Source: Halomonas halodenitrificans DSM 735 (GTDB taxonomy: Bacteria > Pseudomonadota > Gammaproteobacteria > Pseudomonadales > Halomonadaceae). Taken from it: a DNA stretch of 64,000 bases. The stretch spans positions 1-64,000 of the forward strand of contig NZ_JHVH01000019.1 in NCBI RefSeq assembly GCF_000620045.1, written 5' to 3'. This document shows positions 43,390 through 53,247 of this stretch, piece after piece. The position numbers and the translations under genes are program-made. Positions within the stretch are counted from its first letter, which is position 1. Each line of letters starts with the position of its first letter. The notes below the pieces were generated by a model. That model had not been told where the DNA came from. It searched no databases and was given only the letters and a program-made list of their open reading frames with translations.

Positions 43390-44475
43390 TCAACGCAGTA
43401 CCGGCGTCTCGACGCTGACGTCGGCATTCTGGCCGCGATGACGCAACAGATGATCCATCAGGGTCAGGGCCATCATCGCCTCGGCGATCGGGGTAGCCCG
43501 GATACCCACACAGGGATCATGGCGTCCCTTGGTGATCACCTCCACCGGGTCGCCATGGGTATCGATGCTGCGGCCCGGGATGGTGATGCTGGACGTGGGC
43601 TTGAGCGCCAGATGCGCCACGAGCGTCTGGCCGCTGGAGATACCACCCAGCACGCCGCCGGCGTGGTTGGAGAGAAAGCCCTCGGGCGTCATCTCGTCGC
43701 GGTGCTCACTGCCACGGCTGGCCACGGAGGCGAAGCCGTCACCGATCTCCACGCCCTTCACCGCATTGATGCTCATCAGGCCATGCGCCAGTTCGGCGTC
43801 GAGGCGGTCGAACACCGGCTCGCCGAGCCCCGGCGGCACGCCCTCGGCCACCACCGTGATCTTCGCCCCCACCGAGTCCTGATCCCGCCGCAGCTGATCC
43901 ATATAGGCCTCGAGCTCTTCGACGCGACTGGCATCGGGGCAGAAGAAGGGGTTGTCGCCCACCGCGTCCCAGCTCTTGAAGGCGATCTCGATGGGCCCCA
44001 GCTGGCTCATGTAGCCCCGGACGCGGATGCCTCGCGCCTCGAGATACTTCCTGGCAATGGCCCCGGCGGCGACCCGCATCGCGGTCTCCCGGGCACTGGA
44101 GCGTCCGCCACCGCGGTAGTCGCGGATACCGTACTTGTGGTGATAGCTGTAGTCGGCATGGGCAGGACGGAACTGGTCCTTGATCTTCGAGTAGTCCTTG
44201 GAGCGCTGGTCGGTATTCTCGATCAGCAGACCAATGGCGGTGCCGGTCGTGCGCCCCTCGAAGACCCCGGAGAGGATCCTCACCCGATCGGGCTCGCGGC
44301 GCTGGGTGGTATGGCGTGAGGTCCCGGGGCGACGGCGATCCAGGTCGCGCTGCAGGTCCTCCTCACTGAGCGCCAGACCCGGCGGGCAGCCGTCGACGAT
44401 GGCGCCCAGCGCCGGGCCATGGCTTTCGCCGAAGGTGGTAACGGTAAACAGCTTGCCGAAGGTGTTGCCGGACAT
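43390..44475 (-). CDS. aroC: Chorismate synthase
   Basis: 361 residues. The signatures [18 protein letters not shown] (N-terminal), [28 protein letters not shown] and [17 protein letters not shown] (C-terminal) define AroC. It removes phosphate from EPSP, with reduced FMN, to make chorismate, the substrate of the trpE and pabB products in this window. It lies 32 bp after prmB, a common gammaproteobacterial pairing. Confidence 0.97.
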   Translation of the reverse strand: MSGNTFGKLFTVTTFGESHGPALGAIVDGCPPGLALSEEDLQRDLDRRRPGTSRHTTQRREPDRVRILSGVFEGRTTGTAIGLLIENTDQRSKDYSKIKDQFRPAHADYSYHHKYGIRDYRGGGRSSARETAMRVAAGAIARKYLEARGIRVRGYMSQLGPIEIAFKSWDAVGDNPFFCPDASRVEELEAYMDQLRRDQDSVGAKITVVAEGVPPGLGEPVFDRLDAELAHGLMSINAVKGVEIGDGFASVASRGSEHRDEMTPEGFLSNHAGGVLGGISSGQTLVAHLALKPTSSITIPGRSIDTHGDPVEVITKGRHDPCVGIRATPIAEAMMALTLMDHLLRHRGQNADVSVETPVLR

Positions 44476-44507
44476 GAGCGTTCCTCGAGTGTTCGGAGCC
44501 GGTGAAA

Positions 44508-45461
44508 TCAGGCGAAGGACGCCGCATGGGCGTCGAGTTCATCGGCGGTCAGGGCGAATACCCCCTGGCCGCCACGCTCGAAATCGATCCACAGGAAGGG
44601 CACTTCCGGGAAGGCGGCCTCCAGATGGTGGTCGGAGTTGCCCACCTCGACGATCAGCACGCCGCGGTCGGTGAGGTGCTTGCGGGCCTCACGCAGAATG
44701 CGGCGCACGATATCCAGGCCATCGTCACCCGCCCCCAGTGCCAGGGCGGGCTCGTGGCGGAACTCGGCGGGCATGGTGGCCAGGTCACGGGCGTCGACAT
44801 AGGGCGGATTGGAGACGATCAGATCGTAGCGGCCGGATAGCCCGTCGAACAGATCCGAGGCCATCGCCCTCACTCGTTCGCCGACATCGTGACGACTGAT
44901 GTTCTGGCGGGCCACCGCCAGCGCCTCCTGGCTGATATCGGCGAGTTCCACCTCGCTGGTGGGCAGATAGAGCGCCGTGGCGATGCCGATGCAACCGGAG
45001 CCGGCACACAGGTCGAGCACCCGCTGCGGCGGCTCCTCGGGGAACCAGGCGCCGAAGCCCGTTTCCACCAGTTCGGCGATGGGCGAGCGTGGGATCAGCA
45101 CCCGTTCGTCGACGTCGAAGGGCAGCTCGGCGAACCACGCCTCACCCAGCAGATAGGGCAGCGGCCGCCGACCGGTGATACGCTCGCGCACCAGGGCCAC
45201 GACCCGCTCGCGTTCCATGGGGAGTAGCCGGGCATCGAGCACCGCCGGGTCGGTGTTCCAGGGCAGATGCAGCGCCCCCAGGGTCAGGGCCACCGCCTCG
45301 TCCCAGGGCGAATCACTGCCATGGCCATGAAACAGCCCGGCCAGATGAAACTCGCTCGCCGCCCAGCGCAGGCAGTCGCGCAGGCTGAGGAGTTCGGCGG
45401 CGAGCCGGTCGTCGGTGAGTGTCAGAGTGGAGGTCGCGCGCGGGGCGTGCTGATCGGCCAA
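44508..45461 (-). CDS. prmB: Ribosomal protein uL3 glutamine methyltransferase
   Basis: About 317 residues (E. coli PrmB 310). SAM motif [15 protein letters not shown] and the NPPY catalytic motif identify an N5-glutamine methyltransferase. The N-terminal [26 protein letters not shown] block is specific to PrmB rather than PrmC. I favour the TTG at 45461 (AGGTG upstream) because it matches the family N-terminus; the frame stays open to 45593, overlapping the smr gene. The start is uncertain by up to 40 codons. Confidence 0.9.
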   Translation of the reverse strand: MADQHAPRATSTLTLTDDRLAAELLSLRDCLRWAASEFHLAGLFHGHGSDSPWDEAVALTLGALHLPWNTDPAVLDARLLPMERERVVALVRERITGRRPLPYLLGEAWFAELPFDVDERVLIPRSPIAELVETGFGAWFPEEPPQRVLDLCAGSGCIGIATALYLPTSEVELADISQEALAVARQNISRHDVGERVRAMASDLFDGLSGRYDLIVSNPPYVDARDLATMPAEFRHEPALALGAGDDGLDIVRRILREARKHLTDRGVLIVEVGNSDHHLEAAFPEVPFLWIDFERGGQGVFALTADELDAHAASFA

Positions 45462-45591
45462 GGGGGCACCTGAACGTCGTGAAATAAGGGTCAATGATTG
45501 TAACCCGCTCCGCCGGTTCACAGCCACGCCATGCCGGGTATACTGGTCGTTCCCAGGCCAACCAACCGACAGCGCCCATGAGCCCTGCCCC

Positions 45592-46164
45592 ATGAACCAA
45601 AACCGCCACCGCCCCGACGATGACGAGGTCAGCGCCTTCCGTCAGGCCCTGCAGCAGGCCGGCGTCAAACCCATCGAGCGTAATCGCGCCGACCCCGGCC
45701 GCCCGCGCCGAGAGGCGGCATCCGCCGCGGCACGGCGAGCAGCGGCCCAGGCGGCGGGCGACGACGCCACCAGCGGGCGCACCTCGGACGGTCGCGTTGA
45801 GGCGGTGCGTCCCTCGGAGTATCTCGATTTTGCCCTGCCCGACCTGCCCTGGCGCACCCGCAGCCGTCTCAAGCGCGGCGACATGACCTGGGAGGCGGGC
45901 CTGGACCTGCACGGCTATACCCTGGAGGAGGCGCGCGAGCAGCTGGAAGGCTTTCTGCGCGATGCCGCCGTGGAACAACGCCGCTGTCTGCTGGTGGTGC
46001 ATGGCAAGGCCTGGGGGGCGGACGGCAACTATCCGGTGCTCAAGAGCCACGTCAATGCCTGGCTGCGCGAGTGGCCCGGGGTGCTGGCATTCTGCTCCGC
46101 CGTGGACGCCGAGGGCGGTACCGGCGCCGTCTACGTACTGCTGCGTCGTCACCGCGGGCCTTGA
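45592..46164 (+). CDS. Smr-domain protein
   Basis: 190 residues. An Arg/Ala-rich N-terminal extension (1-85) precedes a Smr domain with [11 protein letters not shown] near residue 103 and [18 protein letters not shown] near 138. The usual HGKG reads HGKA here. Stand-alone Smr proteins are thought to nick or bind nucleic acids; recent work links them to ribosome rescue. It is divergent from prmB and convergent with the patatin gene (6-bp gap). Confidence 0.85.
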   Translation: MNQNRHRPDDDEVSAFRQALQQAGVKPIERNRADPGRPRREAASAAARRAAAQAAGDDATSGRTSDGRVEAVRPSEYLDFALPDLPWRTRSRLKRGDMTWEAGLDLHGYTLEEAREQLEGFLRDAAVEQRRCLLVVHGKAWGADGNYPVLKSHVNAWLREWPGVLAFCSAVDAEGGTGAVYVLLRRHRGP

Positions 46165-46170
46165 GGGCCG

Positions 46171-47232
46171 CTATTCGACGGATGGTGTCTCATCCGGCAG
46201 CCGCGGGCCGACGATGATGCCACGCTCGCTCCACCCCGGATGGCTTGGCGCCTCATAGCGATCAAGCGCCTCCACCGCCAGCTGGCGGCCCAGGGTAATC
46301 AACGCTTCGGCACGGTGGAATTCATAGGCGCCACATACCGTCTTGGGTACCTCGATCAGCACATCCGGTGGGTAGCCCGCCACCTTGTACTTGGCCAGCG
46401 CCGCCTGGGTAATATCGAAGGAAGCGAGCACCATATCCAGGCGCCCCCACTGGCGACGACGGCTGCTCACCTCACTCTGATCGTCGTCCCCCTCTTCCCC
46501 GCTGCTGCCCCCCAGGCCATCGATCCAACGGCTCGCGGCGCTTTTCACCTCATCGATCCAGGCACTGAACTCGTTGCCCGAGGCACTGCGAGCGGCCTCA
46601 CGCTCCCGGCGAGCGGCCTCGGGGGGCAACAGCTCTTCCAGGGTCACCGGACGCGGGCTATGGGCCGTCACGTTGACCGCCACCACCAGGTCGGCGTCGG
46701 CCGAGACGGAAGGAATGATCGGCAACGGATTGAGCAGGCCGCCGTCGACCAGCACCTGATTCCCCCGGCATACGGGCGTGATCACCCCGGGAACGGCGAT
46801 GGAGGCGCGAATCGCCTCGAGCAGCGGCCCGCCCTGGAACCAGACTTCACGCTGGCGCGTCATGTCGGTGGCAACGGTGGTCACCGGGATCGCCAGATCC
46901 TCGATGTGAACGTCCCCCACCAGGCTCTCCAGCTTGCCCATCACCTTGTTGGCCTTCATGGCGCCCATGGCACTCCAGCTGACGTCCACCAGCCGCAGTA
47001 CATCGAAGTAGTCGAGACGACACACCCAGTCACGATAGGCGGAGAGCTGACCGGCAGCATAGACGCCGCCCACCAGCGCCCCCATGGAGCAACCGGAAAT
47101 CGAGACGACCTCGTAGCCGCGCCGCTCGATTTCCTCGATCACCCCGATATGCGCATAACCCCGTGCCCCACCGCTGCCCAGGATCAACGCCACACGCTTC
47201 CCCTCGCCACCGGCGACCGTTCTGTCACTCAT
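46171..47232 (-). CDS. Patatin-like phospholipase family protein
   Basis: 353 residues. The oxyanion motif GSGGARGYAHIG, the nucleophile GCSMG (Ser49) and the dyad DGG (Asp163) are all intact, so it should be an active lipid acyl hydrolase of the RssA type. A charged insert follows the catalytic core at about residues 230-260. No signal peptide is seen, so it is probably cytosolic or membrane-peripheral. The start overlaps the stop of the upstream alpha/beta hydrolase by 4 bp, making a three-gene hydrolase operon. Confidence 0.88.
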   Translation of the reverse strand: MSDRTVAGGEGKRVALILGSGGARGYAHIGVIEEIERRGYEVVSISGCSMGALVGGVYAAGQLSAYRDWVCRLDYFDVLRLVDVSWSAMGAMKANKVMGKLESLVGDVHIEDLAIPVTTVATDMTRQREVWFQGGPLLEAIRASIAVPGVITPVCRGNQVLVDGGLLNPLPIIPSVSADADLVVAVNVTAHSPRPVTLEELLPPEAARREREAARSASGNEFSAWIDEVKSAASRWIDGLGGSSGEEGDDDQSEVSSRRRQWGRLDMVLASFDITQAALAKYKVAGYPPDVLIEVPKTVCGAYEFHRAEALITLGRQLAVEALDRYEAPSHPGWSERGIIVGPRLPDETPSVE

Positions 47233-48125
47233 GCGCTTGCGTCTCCTCGCTTACCTGACGGCTGCGTATTGCCCTCGGCCCAGCCGCCGATGGTCTCGGC
47301 CACCGCCGGCATCGCTTCGGGTTCCAGGTGCAGGTGGTGGCCCCCCGGCAGTACCCGACGCTCGAGCCCCGCTAGTGCCGCGCGCGCCCGGCGGGCGGGC
47401 TCGCCTTCGCCGAGGATACCCGTCTGCCCTTCGACCAGCAGCGCCGGACACTCAATCTCGGCGAGACAGGCCACCACCTGCTCGGGTGTCAGTCGCACCG
47501 GTGAGGGGCGCATCAGATAGGGATCGGTGCGCCATCCCAACGCCCCGTCCCCGAATGCCCCCAGGTTGCGGGCCACCACGGGGCGGATGGTCTCGGCGTC
47601 AACCGGCGTCGCCCCTCCCCGGACTCGCGCCACCACGGCCGTCTCTTCGTCAGCATAGCGCGCCGGCAGAGAAGGCGAGCGGCGGTGGCCCAGCAGCCCT
47701 CGGCGCAGCTGCCGCGGTGCCTCGGTGGCAGGCGTGGTCACCGCCCCCAGTCCATCGATCAGCGCCAGCCGCGCGACCCGTTCCGGCAGGGCGGAGGCCA
47801 GCAGACACGCCACCCCGGCCCCCATGGAGTGCGCCAACAGCGTCGGCCGAGTGCTTCCCAGCGAGTCCGACGCATCGAGCACATCGTCGGCGTAGTCCCA
47901 GATGGCATAGTCACCGGGCGTATGGCGCGAGTGGCCATGGCCGGCGAAGTCGATGGCGACAATTCGTACCCCCAGCCGTCTGGTCAGCATGGGGGCCAGG
48001 CGCGAGAAGCTGGCGGCATTATCGAGCCAGCCGTGAAGCGCCAGCCAGAGCGGGGCCCCTGCCTCGCCCCAGGCCAGCCCCGAAAGGCGCCCCTCGGCCA
48101 GGCTCAGGGCCTGTGGCGACGTCAT
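47229..48125 (-). CDS. Alpha/beta hydrolase
   Basis: 298 residues with an HGW oxyanion segment (about 31-33), nucleophile AHSMG (Ser100) and a C-terminal GGHH histidine. A lid-like insertion (about 115-190) lies between. It resembles MhpC/serine-hydrolase esterases; the substrate is unknown. It overlaps the patatin gene by 4 bp and the next alpha/beta hydrolase by 4 bp. Confidence 0.85.
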   Translation of the reverse strand: MTSPQALSLAEGRLSGLAWGEAGAPLWLALHGWLDNAASFSRLAPMLTRRLGVRIVAIDFAGHGHSRHTPGDYAIWDYADDVLDASDSLGSTRPTLLAHSMGAGVACLLASALPERVARLALIDGLGAVTTPATEAPRQLRRGLLGHRRSPSLPARYADEETAVVARVRGGATPVDAETIRPVVARNLGAFGDGALGWRTDPYLMRPSPVRLTPEQVVACLAEIECPALLVEGQTGILGEGEPARRARAALAGLERRVLPGGHHLHLEPEAMPAVAETIGGWAEGNTQPSGKRGDASA

Positions 48126-48934
48126 GATGGTTCTCCCAGCAACTCATCCAGCACCGCCAGAAGGCCCTGACGCGCCTCATCGGGATGCTCCATGGGGAAC
48201 ATGTGCGTGCCCGGTACCACGCTGAGGGGAATGCCGTGGCGCCTGATGCGCCTGCAGCGAGCGGGGGTCAGGAGATCGGAATCTTCGCCGGCCACCACCG
48301 CATGGGGAACGCGCAGCCGCCGCGGTAGATCCCCCAGGTGGTCGGGCAGATGACGGAAGATCTCCACCTCGATATCGGGGTCATAGACCAGCACGGCCTG
48401 GCCGTCGTCGAGCAGGCGGGTACCGCCTTCGACGTAGTCCTCCAGGGCCTGGTCGGTAAAGCGACGAAACAATCCCCGGCGGCGCAGATAGTGGTGCATC
48501 GCCTGACGATCCGGCCAGGTGGTACGCCGCCCCAGACTCTTGCCGGCGGGGGTGACGCGATCCGCCATGCCCAGCCACTTGGCGGCCTTCATTCCCCAGG
48601 CATCGAGGCCCAGCATCAACGGCGGGTCGAGCATCACCACGCACTGGAAACGCTCCGGCGCCGCCTCGGCGGCCATGGCCATCAGCACTCCCCCCATGGA
48701 GTGCCCTACGCCGATCACCGGCGCCTCGAGTCCCTCCAGGGAATACAGCAGCTCATCACGCAGCGCCAGCCAGTTGTGTCCCACCGGGAAGTCGGCATGA
48801 TGGCCGAGGCGGTCCAGCGGACGCAGCATGAAACGCTCACCCAGGGGCGCCAGGAAGCTGCGGTAGCTGGCGCCGGGAAACCCGTTGGCGTGGGCGAACA
48901 GCAGCGTGGAATGATCGGTATCGGCGGGCGTCAT
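48122..48934 (-). CDS. Alpha/beta hydrolase
   Basis: 270 residues with an AHANGFPG oxyanion loop near residue 14, nucleophile GHSMG (Ser79) and C-terminal GTHMFPME histidine. It is distinct in sequence from its neighbour, so this is not a recent duplication. First gene of the hydrolase-hydrolase-patatin operon with 4-bp overlaps throughout. The substrate is unknown; an esterase or thioesterase role is plausible. Confidence 0.85.
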   Translation of the reverse strand: MTPADTDHSTLLFAHANGFPGASYRSFLAPLGERFMLRPLDRLGHHADFPVGHNWLALRDELLYSLEGLEAPVIGVGHSMGGVLMAMAAEAAPERFQCVVMLDPPLMLGLDAWGMKAAKWLGMADRVTPAGKSLGRRTTWPDRQAMHHYLRRRGLFRRFTDQALEDYVEGGTRLLDDGQAVLVYDPDIEVEIFRHLPDHLGDLPRRLRVPHAVVAGEDSDLLTPARCRRIRRHGIPLSVVPGTHMFPMEHPDEARQGLLAVLDELLGEPS

Positions 48935-49045
48935 CAGCGTTTCCTGATCCAGTTACGAGCACGGCGCGAGTCGCGCGCCTGGTGATAGCAGGCTAACGGG
49001 ATTACCATGTTTCGCCAAGTCGTCTCTTACCCTGATGGAGTCAGT

Positions 49046-49144
49046 GTGTCTGCTCGCAAGCCCCGCGATACTCGCCTGCGTAATCGAATCTTCTTCGCTA
49101 CCGTGATCGCCGCCATGCTGGTCGGCTTCTGGTTGGTACGCTGA
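49046..49144 (+). CDS. 32-residue single-helix membrane peptide, coupled to the AEC transporter
   Basis: A GTG start at 49046 is preceded by TGGAG at a good distance. The product starts with a strongly basic segment (SARKPRDTRLRNR) and continues with one hydrophobic helix of about 16 residues (FFATVIAAMLVGFWLV), ending in Arg. This is a topology-competent small inner-membrane protein (N-terminus inside). The TGA overlaps the next ATG (TGATG), so translation is coupled. It is not a family I recognise; a subunit or regulator of the transporter is inferred from the coupling. Confidence 0.55.
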   Translation: MSARKPRDTRLRNRIFFATVIAAMLVGFWLVR

Positions 49145-50091
49145 TGGAGGCCCTGGCGATCTTCCAGGCCACCCTGGAGGTCACCCTGCCGGTCTTCACC
49201 ATGGTCTTTATCGGCCTGGGCCTCAAACGCGTCCGCTGGATCGATGCGGCCTTCGTCACCACCGCCTCTCAGCTGGTGTTCAAGGCCACTCTGCCCACGC
49301 TGGTGTTTCTCAGCATCATCCGTGCCGACCTGGAAGCCACCCTCAACCCGCGGCTGCTCGGGGTCTTCGCCCTGGCTACCCTGGGCAGCTTCCTCCTTGC
49401 CTGGGGCTGGGCGGAGCTGCGCATTCCCCGGAATGATCGCGGCAGCTATATCCAGAGCGCCTTTCGCGGCAATGTCGGCATCGTCGGGCTGGCCCTGGCG
49501 GCGGGCATGTACGGCGACTACGGCCTCTCCGCCGGGGGCCTGCTGCTCGGCGTGGTGATCCTGACCTACAACATCTTCTCCGTCGTCGCCCTGGCGAGCT
49601 ACCGCGACGAGGCTCGGGTCGACTGGCGCGACATCCTCGCGAACATCGTGCGCAACCCGTTGATCCTGGCCGTGGTGGCGGCACTGCCGGTGGCCGTGGC
49701 GGAACCACCCTTGCCCGGCTGGCTGATCACCACCGGCGATTACTTCGCCTCCCTGACCCTGCCGCTGGCGCTGATCTGCATCGGCGCCAGCCTTTCCTTC
49801 GGCGCCCTGCGGGCGTCCGGGGCCGTGGCGCTGAGCGCCAGCCTGATGAAGATGGTGGTGATTCCGATGCTGGCGACCGGTGCGGCCTGGCTGGCCGGCT
49901 TCGAGGGGCGTGAGCTGGGCGTGATGTTTCTCTTCTTCTCGAGCCCCACCGCGGCGGCGGCCTTCGTGATGGCCAGGGCCATGGGCGGCAACGCCGTGCT
50001 TACCGCCAATATCATTGCCCTGACCACGCTGATGGCCAGCGTGACCATCACCCTGGGAGCCTTCGGCCTGCAGATGGCCGGGCTGATCTAG
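49144..50091 (+). CDS. AEC-family transporter
   Basis: 315 residues with about ten hydrophobic helices in two inverted halves, as in the auxin efflux carrier (AEC)/bile-acid-type superfamily. Family marks include QSAFRGNVGIVGLALA and FFSSPTAAAAFVMARAMGG. Members export or import small organic acids such as malate and malonate; the substrate is not assigned. It starts on the stop codon of the membrane peptide. It converges with sixA (12-bp gap). Confidence 0.88.
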   Translation: MEALAIFQATLEVTLPVFTMVFIGLGLKRVRWIDAAFVTTASQLVFKATLPTLVFLSIIRADLEATLNPRLLGVFALATLGSFLLAWGWAELRIPRNDRGSYIQSAFRGNVGIVGLALAAGMYGDYGLSAGGLLLGVVILTYNIFSVVALASYRDEARVDWRDILANIVRNPLILAVVAALPVAVAEPPLPGWLITTGDYFASLTLPLALICIGASLSFGALRASGAVALSASLMKMVVIPMLATGAAWLAGFEGRELGVMFLFFSSPTAAAAFVMARAMGGNAVLTANIIALTTLMASVTITLGAFGLQMAGLI

Positions 50092-50103
50092 CGCCGTTCC
50101 CGC

Positions 50104-50595
50104 TCAGCCAAGCTCCGCCGGGGGGATAAACCGCGCCAGCCGCGCGCATCCCGCCGCCCAGACATCGGCCTCGAGCTCGGCTACCGCCGCCGTGGGAAAG
50201 CCGAGGCCCCTATCCTCGCGCCCCTCCACCAGCAGCCCGGCCACTGCGCCCACCAGCGGCATATGGCTGACCAGCATCAGCGAACATCCCGGTGGCTGCT
50301 CGATCAGCCAGTCGGCCACCGCCTGGGGCGAGTCGTCGGGGGTGATGCAGCCCAGCGTCTCAACCTCGATGCCGATCTCGGCACCGCCCAGTGCCTCGGC
50401 AACCAGGGCGGCGGTCTGCTGGGCGCGCCGATAGGGGCTGGCCAGCAGGCGCAGGCCGCTCAGGTCATCGCGGCCGGCCAGCCAGGCCGCCATGCGCCGC
50501 ACCTGCTGTTGGCCATGGCGTGTCAGCTCCCGCTCGGCGTCGGGACGTCCAGGGTCCGCCTCGCCATGGCGCATGATCAGCAGCCGCTCAGTCAT
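50104..50595 (-). CDS. sixA: Phosphohistidine phosphatase SixA
   Basis: 163 residues, histidine phosphatase superfamily. The catalytic RHGEAD (His10) and the second histidine in LVSHMP are present. SixA removes phosphate from histidine in phosphorelay or PTS-Ntr proteins. Its start lies inside the gpsA 3' end (8-bp overlap), so it is co-translated with gpsA, an arrangement also known in pseudomonads. Confidence 0.9.
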   Translation of the reverse strand: MTERLLIMRHGEADPGRPDAERELTRHGQQQVRRMAAWLAGRDDLSGLRLLASPYRRAQQTAALVAEALGGAEIGIEVETLGCITPDDSPQAVADWLIEQPPGCSLMLVSHMPLVGAVAGLLVEGREDRGLGFPTAAVAELEADVWAAGCARLARFIPPAELG

Positions 50596-51667
50596 GGTCC
50601 TTGCCCCTGTCACCGCCCTGCTCGCGATGCGCTCGCTGCACGTCCTCGCGTGCCAGCACGAATTCAACGTCGCTGCTCTGCTCGCCCAGCATCAGCAGCC
50701 GCGCCATCTCATCGGCCGGCACCCCCTTGAACAGCACCTGATAGAGCCCCTCGGCCAGCGGCATGTAGATGCCTTCGTCACACGCCTTGTCGCGCACCAG
50801 GCGCACGCTGTTGACCCCTTCGGCTACCTGCCCCAGGGCCTCGACCGCCTCGTCCAGGCTGCGCCCCTCACCCAGGGCATACCCGACGCGATAGTTGCGT
50901 GACAGCCGCGACGAACAGGTGACGATCAGGTCCCCGACCCCGGCCAGCCCCAGGAAGGTCATGGGGTTGGCGCCCAGGGCCACGGCGAAGCGGCTCATCT
51001 CGGCCAGCGCCCGGGTCATCAGCATGCTGCGGGTGTTCTCGCCCATGCCCAGGGCCGCGGCCATGCCGGCGACGATGGCATAGAGATTCTTCAGCGCCCC
51101 GCCGAGCTCCACGCCATAGCGGTCATTGCTGGCATAGACCCGGAAGTAGTCGCAGCCCAGTGCCGTCTGGACCCGGGTGCGGGTCTCGGGGTCGTCGCTG
51201 GCGATCACCGTGGCGGTGAGCTGCTTGTCGGCCACCTCGGAGGCGAGGTTGGGCCCCGAGATCACGCCGATATGCGGGAAGCCGGTCTCCTCCTCGAGGA
51301 TCTGGCTCATCAGCTTGAAACCCGCTTCCTGGATCCCCTTGGTGGTGCTGACCAGGATCTGATCGGGGCTCAGATGCGTGCGTGCCTGTCGCACCACCTC
51401 GCCGAATGCCTTGGAGGGGATCGCCACCAGCACCAGGCCGGCGCCCGGCAGGACATCAACCATCTCGGTGGAGGCCACTACCGCCGAATTGATGACATAG
51501 TCGGGCAGGTAGCGGCCGTTGACGTGTTCCCGGTTGATCTGCTCGGCCAGCGCCGGGTCGCGCAGCCACTGACGCACCTCGGCACCGTTGTCCGCGGCAA
51601 TGCTGGCCAGGGCGGTGCCGAAACTGCCACCCCCCAGCACCGCCACCCGCATGCGTTCGTCTGCCAT
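50588..51667 (-). CDS. gpsA: Glycerol-3-phosphate dehydrogenase [NAD(P)+]
   Basis: 359 residues. The Rossmann motif GGGSFGTA is at 12-19, and STTKG and GALKNLYAI (catalytic Lys) follow. It reduces DHAP to sn-glycerol-3-phosphate for phospholipid synthesis. The C-terminal 20 residues are charged and longer than in E. coli (339). The ATG at 51667 matches the family N-terminus; the longer upstream frame runs into the pnt terminator. Confidence 0.95.
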   Translation of the reverse strand: MADERMRVAVLGGGSFGTALASIAADNGAEVRQWLRDPALAEQINREHVNGRYLPDYVINSAVVASTEMVDVLPGAGLVLVAIPSKAFGEVVRQARTHLSPDQILVSTTKGIQEAGFKLMSQILEEETGFPHIGVISGPNLASEVADKQLTATVIASDDPETRTRVQTALGCDYFRVYASNDRYGVELGGALKNLYAIVAGMAAALGMGENTRSMLMTRALAEMSRFAVALGANPMTFLGLAGVGDLIVTCSSRLSRNYRVGYALGEGRSLDEAVEALGQVAEGVNSVRLVRDKACDEGIYMPLAEGLYQVLFKGVPADEMARLLMLGEQSSDVEFVLAREDVQRAHREQGGDRGKDHD

Positions 51668-51712
51668 GATAAACCCCGAAGGCGATGAATGAATGTAAGG
51701 GGGATTGTAACG

Positions 51713-51747
51713 AAAAAGACGCCCGGACCGTGATCGGCCCGGGCGTC
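51713..51747 (-). terminator. Rho-independent terminator of the pnt operon
   Basis: Arms of 9 bp (51718-51726 and 51739-51747) around 12 nt are followed on the minus strand by five T residues (51717-51713). It lies 42 bp after the pntB stop and before the gpsA start. Confidence 0.85.
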
Positions 51748-51788
51748 CCGGAATACGGCCCCGTCTGGAGCCGAGATCGAAGAGAGCG

Positions 51789-53231
51789 TCAGTCGACCTG
51801 CGACAGCAGCGAGTCGACGCTCTGGCGGGCATCGCCGTAGAACATCCGGGTGTTCTCCTTGAAGAACAGCGGGTTCTCGATGCCGGAGTAGCCGGTACCC
51901 TGGCCACGCTTGCTGACGAACACCTGCTTGGCCTCCCAGACCTTCAGCACCGGCATGCCGGCGATGGGGCTGTTGGGATCCTCTTCGGCGGCCGGGTTGA
52001 CGATATCGTTGGAGCCGATGACGATCACCACGTCGGTGTCGGGAAAGTCATCGTTGATCTCGTCCATCTCCAGCACGATATCGTAGGGCACCTTGGCCTC
52101 GGCCAGCAGCACGTTCATGTGCCCGGGCAAACGCCCCGCCACCGGGTGGATGCCGAAGCGCACGTTCTTGCCCGAGGCGCGCAGCTTGCGGGTCAGCTCG
52201 CTGACCGCGTTCTGGGCCTGGGCCACCGCCATGCCGTAGCCCGGCACGATGATCACGCTGTCGGCATCGTTGAGAGCGCTGGCCACGCCACCCGCATCGA
52301 TGGCGACCTGCTCGCCCTCGATCTCCGCCGCCGGTCCCTGAGTGCCACCGAAACCGCCGAGGATAACGTTGAGGAAGTTGCGGTTCATCGCCTTGCACAT
52401 GATGTACGAGAGGATGGCACCCGAAGAACCGACCAGGGCCCCGGTAACGATCAGCAGATCATTGGAGAGCGTGAAGCCGATGGCGGCCGCGGCCCAACCG
52501 GAGTAGCTGTTGAGCATCGATACCACCACCGGCATGTCGGCACCGCCGATGCCCATGATCAGGTGGTAGCCGATGAAGAATGCCAGGGCGGCGATCAGCA
52601 GCAGGGTCCAGAAGCCCGCACCGCCGAGGTAGAGAATGGCGAGCAGTAGCGACAGCACCGCGGCGCCGGCATTGAGCATGTGCCCACCGGGCAGCTGACG
52701 GGGCTTGCCGTCGATCTTGCCGGCCAGCTTGCCGAAGGCGATGATCGAGCCGGTGAAGGTCACCGCGCCGATGAACACGCCCAGCACGACCTCAACCTGC
52801 AGGAACATCAGCTCGTCCGGCGCCTTGGTGGCCACCAGGCCGGCGAAGGCCGAGAACTGGTCGGTACCCGCCTCGATGGCGCGCGCCGCCAGCACACGAC
52901 GGCGCTCCAGGTCGGCGCTCCAGCCGACAAACACCGCGGCCAGACCGACGAAGCTGTGCAACGCCGCTACCAGCTGCGGCATCTCGGTCATGTCGACCTT
53001 CTTGGCCACATAGACACCGATACCGGCGCCGATGACCATCATCGGGATCATCCAGGTGTAGGCACCGATACCCGGCCCGAAGGCGGTAAAGAATACCCCC
53101 ACGGCCATGCCGACGATGCCGTACCACACCGCCCGCTTGGCTTTCTCCTGATTGCTCAACCCCCCCAGGGAGAGGATGAACAGTACACTCGCCGCGATCG
53201 CCGCGGCAGACACGAATCCTTGACTCAGCAT
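51789..53231 (-). CDS. pntB: NAD(P) transhydrogenase subunit beta
   Basis: 480 residues. About eight to nine membrane helices (1-270) form proton-pumping domain II, followed by the NADP(H)-binding domain III with [12 protein letters not shown] and a late [14 protein letters not shown] motif. With PntA it couples proton entry to hydride transfer from NADH to NADP+. It is 16 bp after pntA. Confidence 0.96.
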   Translation of the reverse strand: MLSQGFVSAAAIAASVLFILSLGGLSNQEKAKRAVWYGIVGMAVGVFFTAFGPGIGAYTWMIPMMVIGAGIGVYVAKKVDMTEMPQLVAALHSFVGLAAVFVGWSADLERRRVLAARAIEAGTDQFSAFAGLVATKAPDELMFLQVEVVLGVFIGAVTFTGSIIAFGKLAGKIDGKPRQLPGGHMLNAGAAVLSLLLAILYLGGAGFWTLLLIAALAFFIGYHLIMGIGGADMPVVVSMLNSYSGWAAAAIGFTLSNDLLIVTGALVGSSGAILSYIMCKAMNRNFLNVILGGFGGTQGPAAEIEGEQVAIDAGGVASALNDADSVIIVPGYGMAVAQAQNAVSELTRKLRASGKNVRFGIHPVAGRLPGHMNVLLAEAKVPYDIVLEMDEINDDFPDTDVVIVIGSNDIVNPAAEEDPNSPIAGMPVLKVWEAKQVFVSKRGQGTGYSGIENPLFFKENTRMFYGDARQSVDSLLSQVD

Positions 53232-53247
53232 GGGTTGTCTCCGCGGT

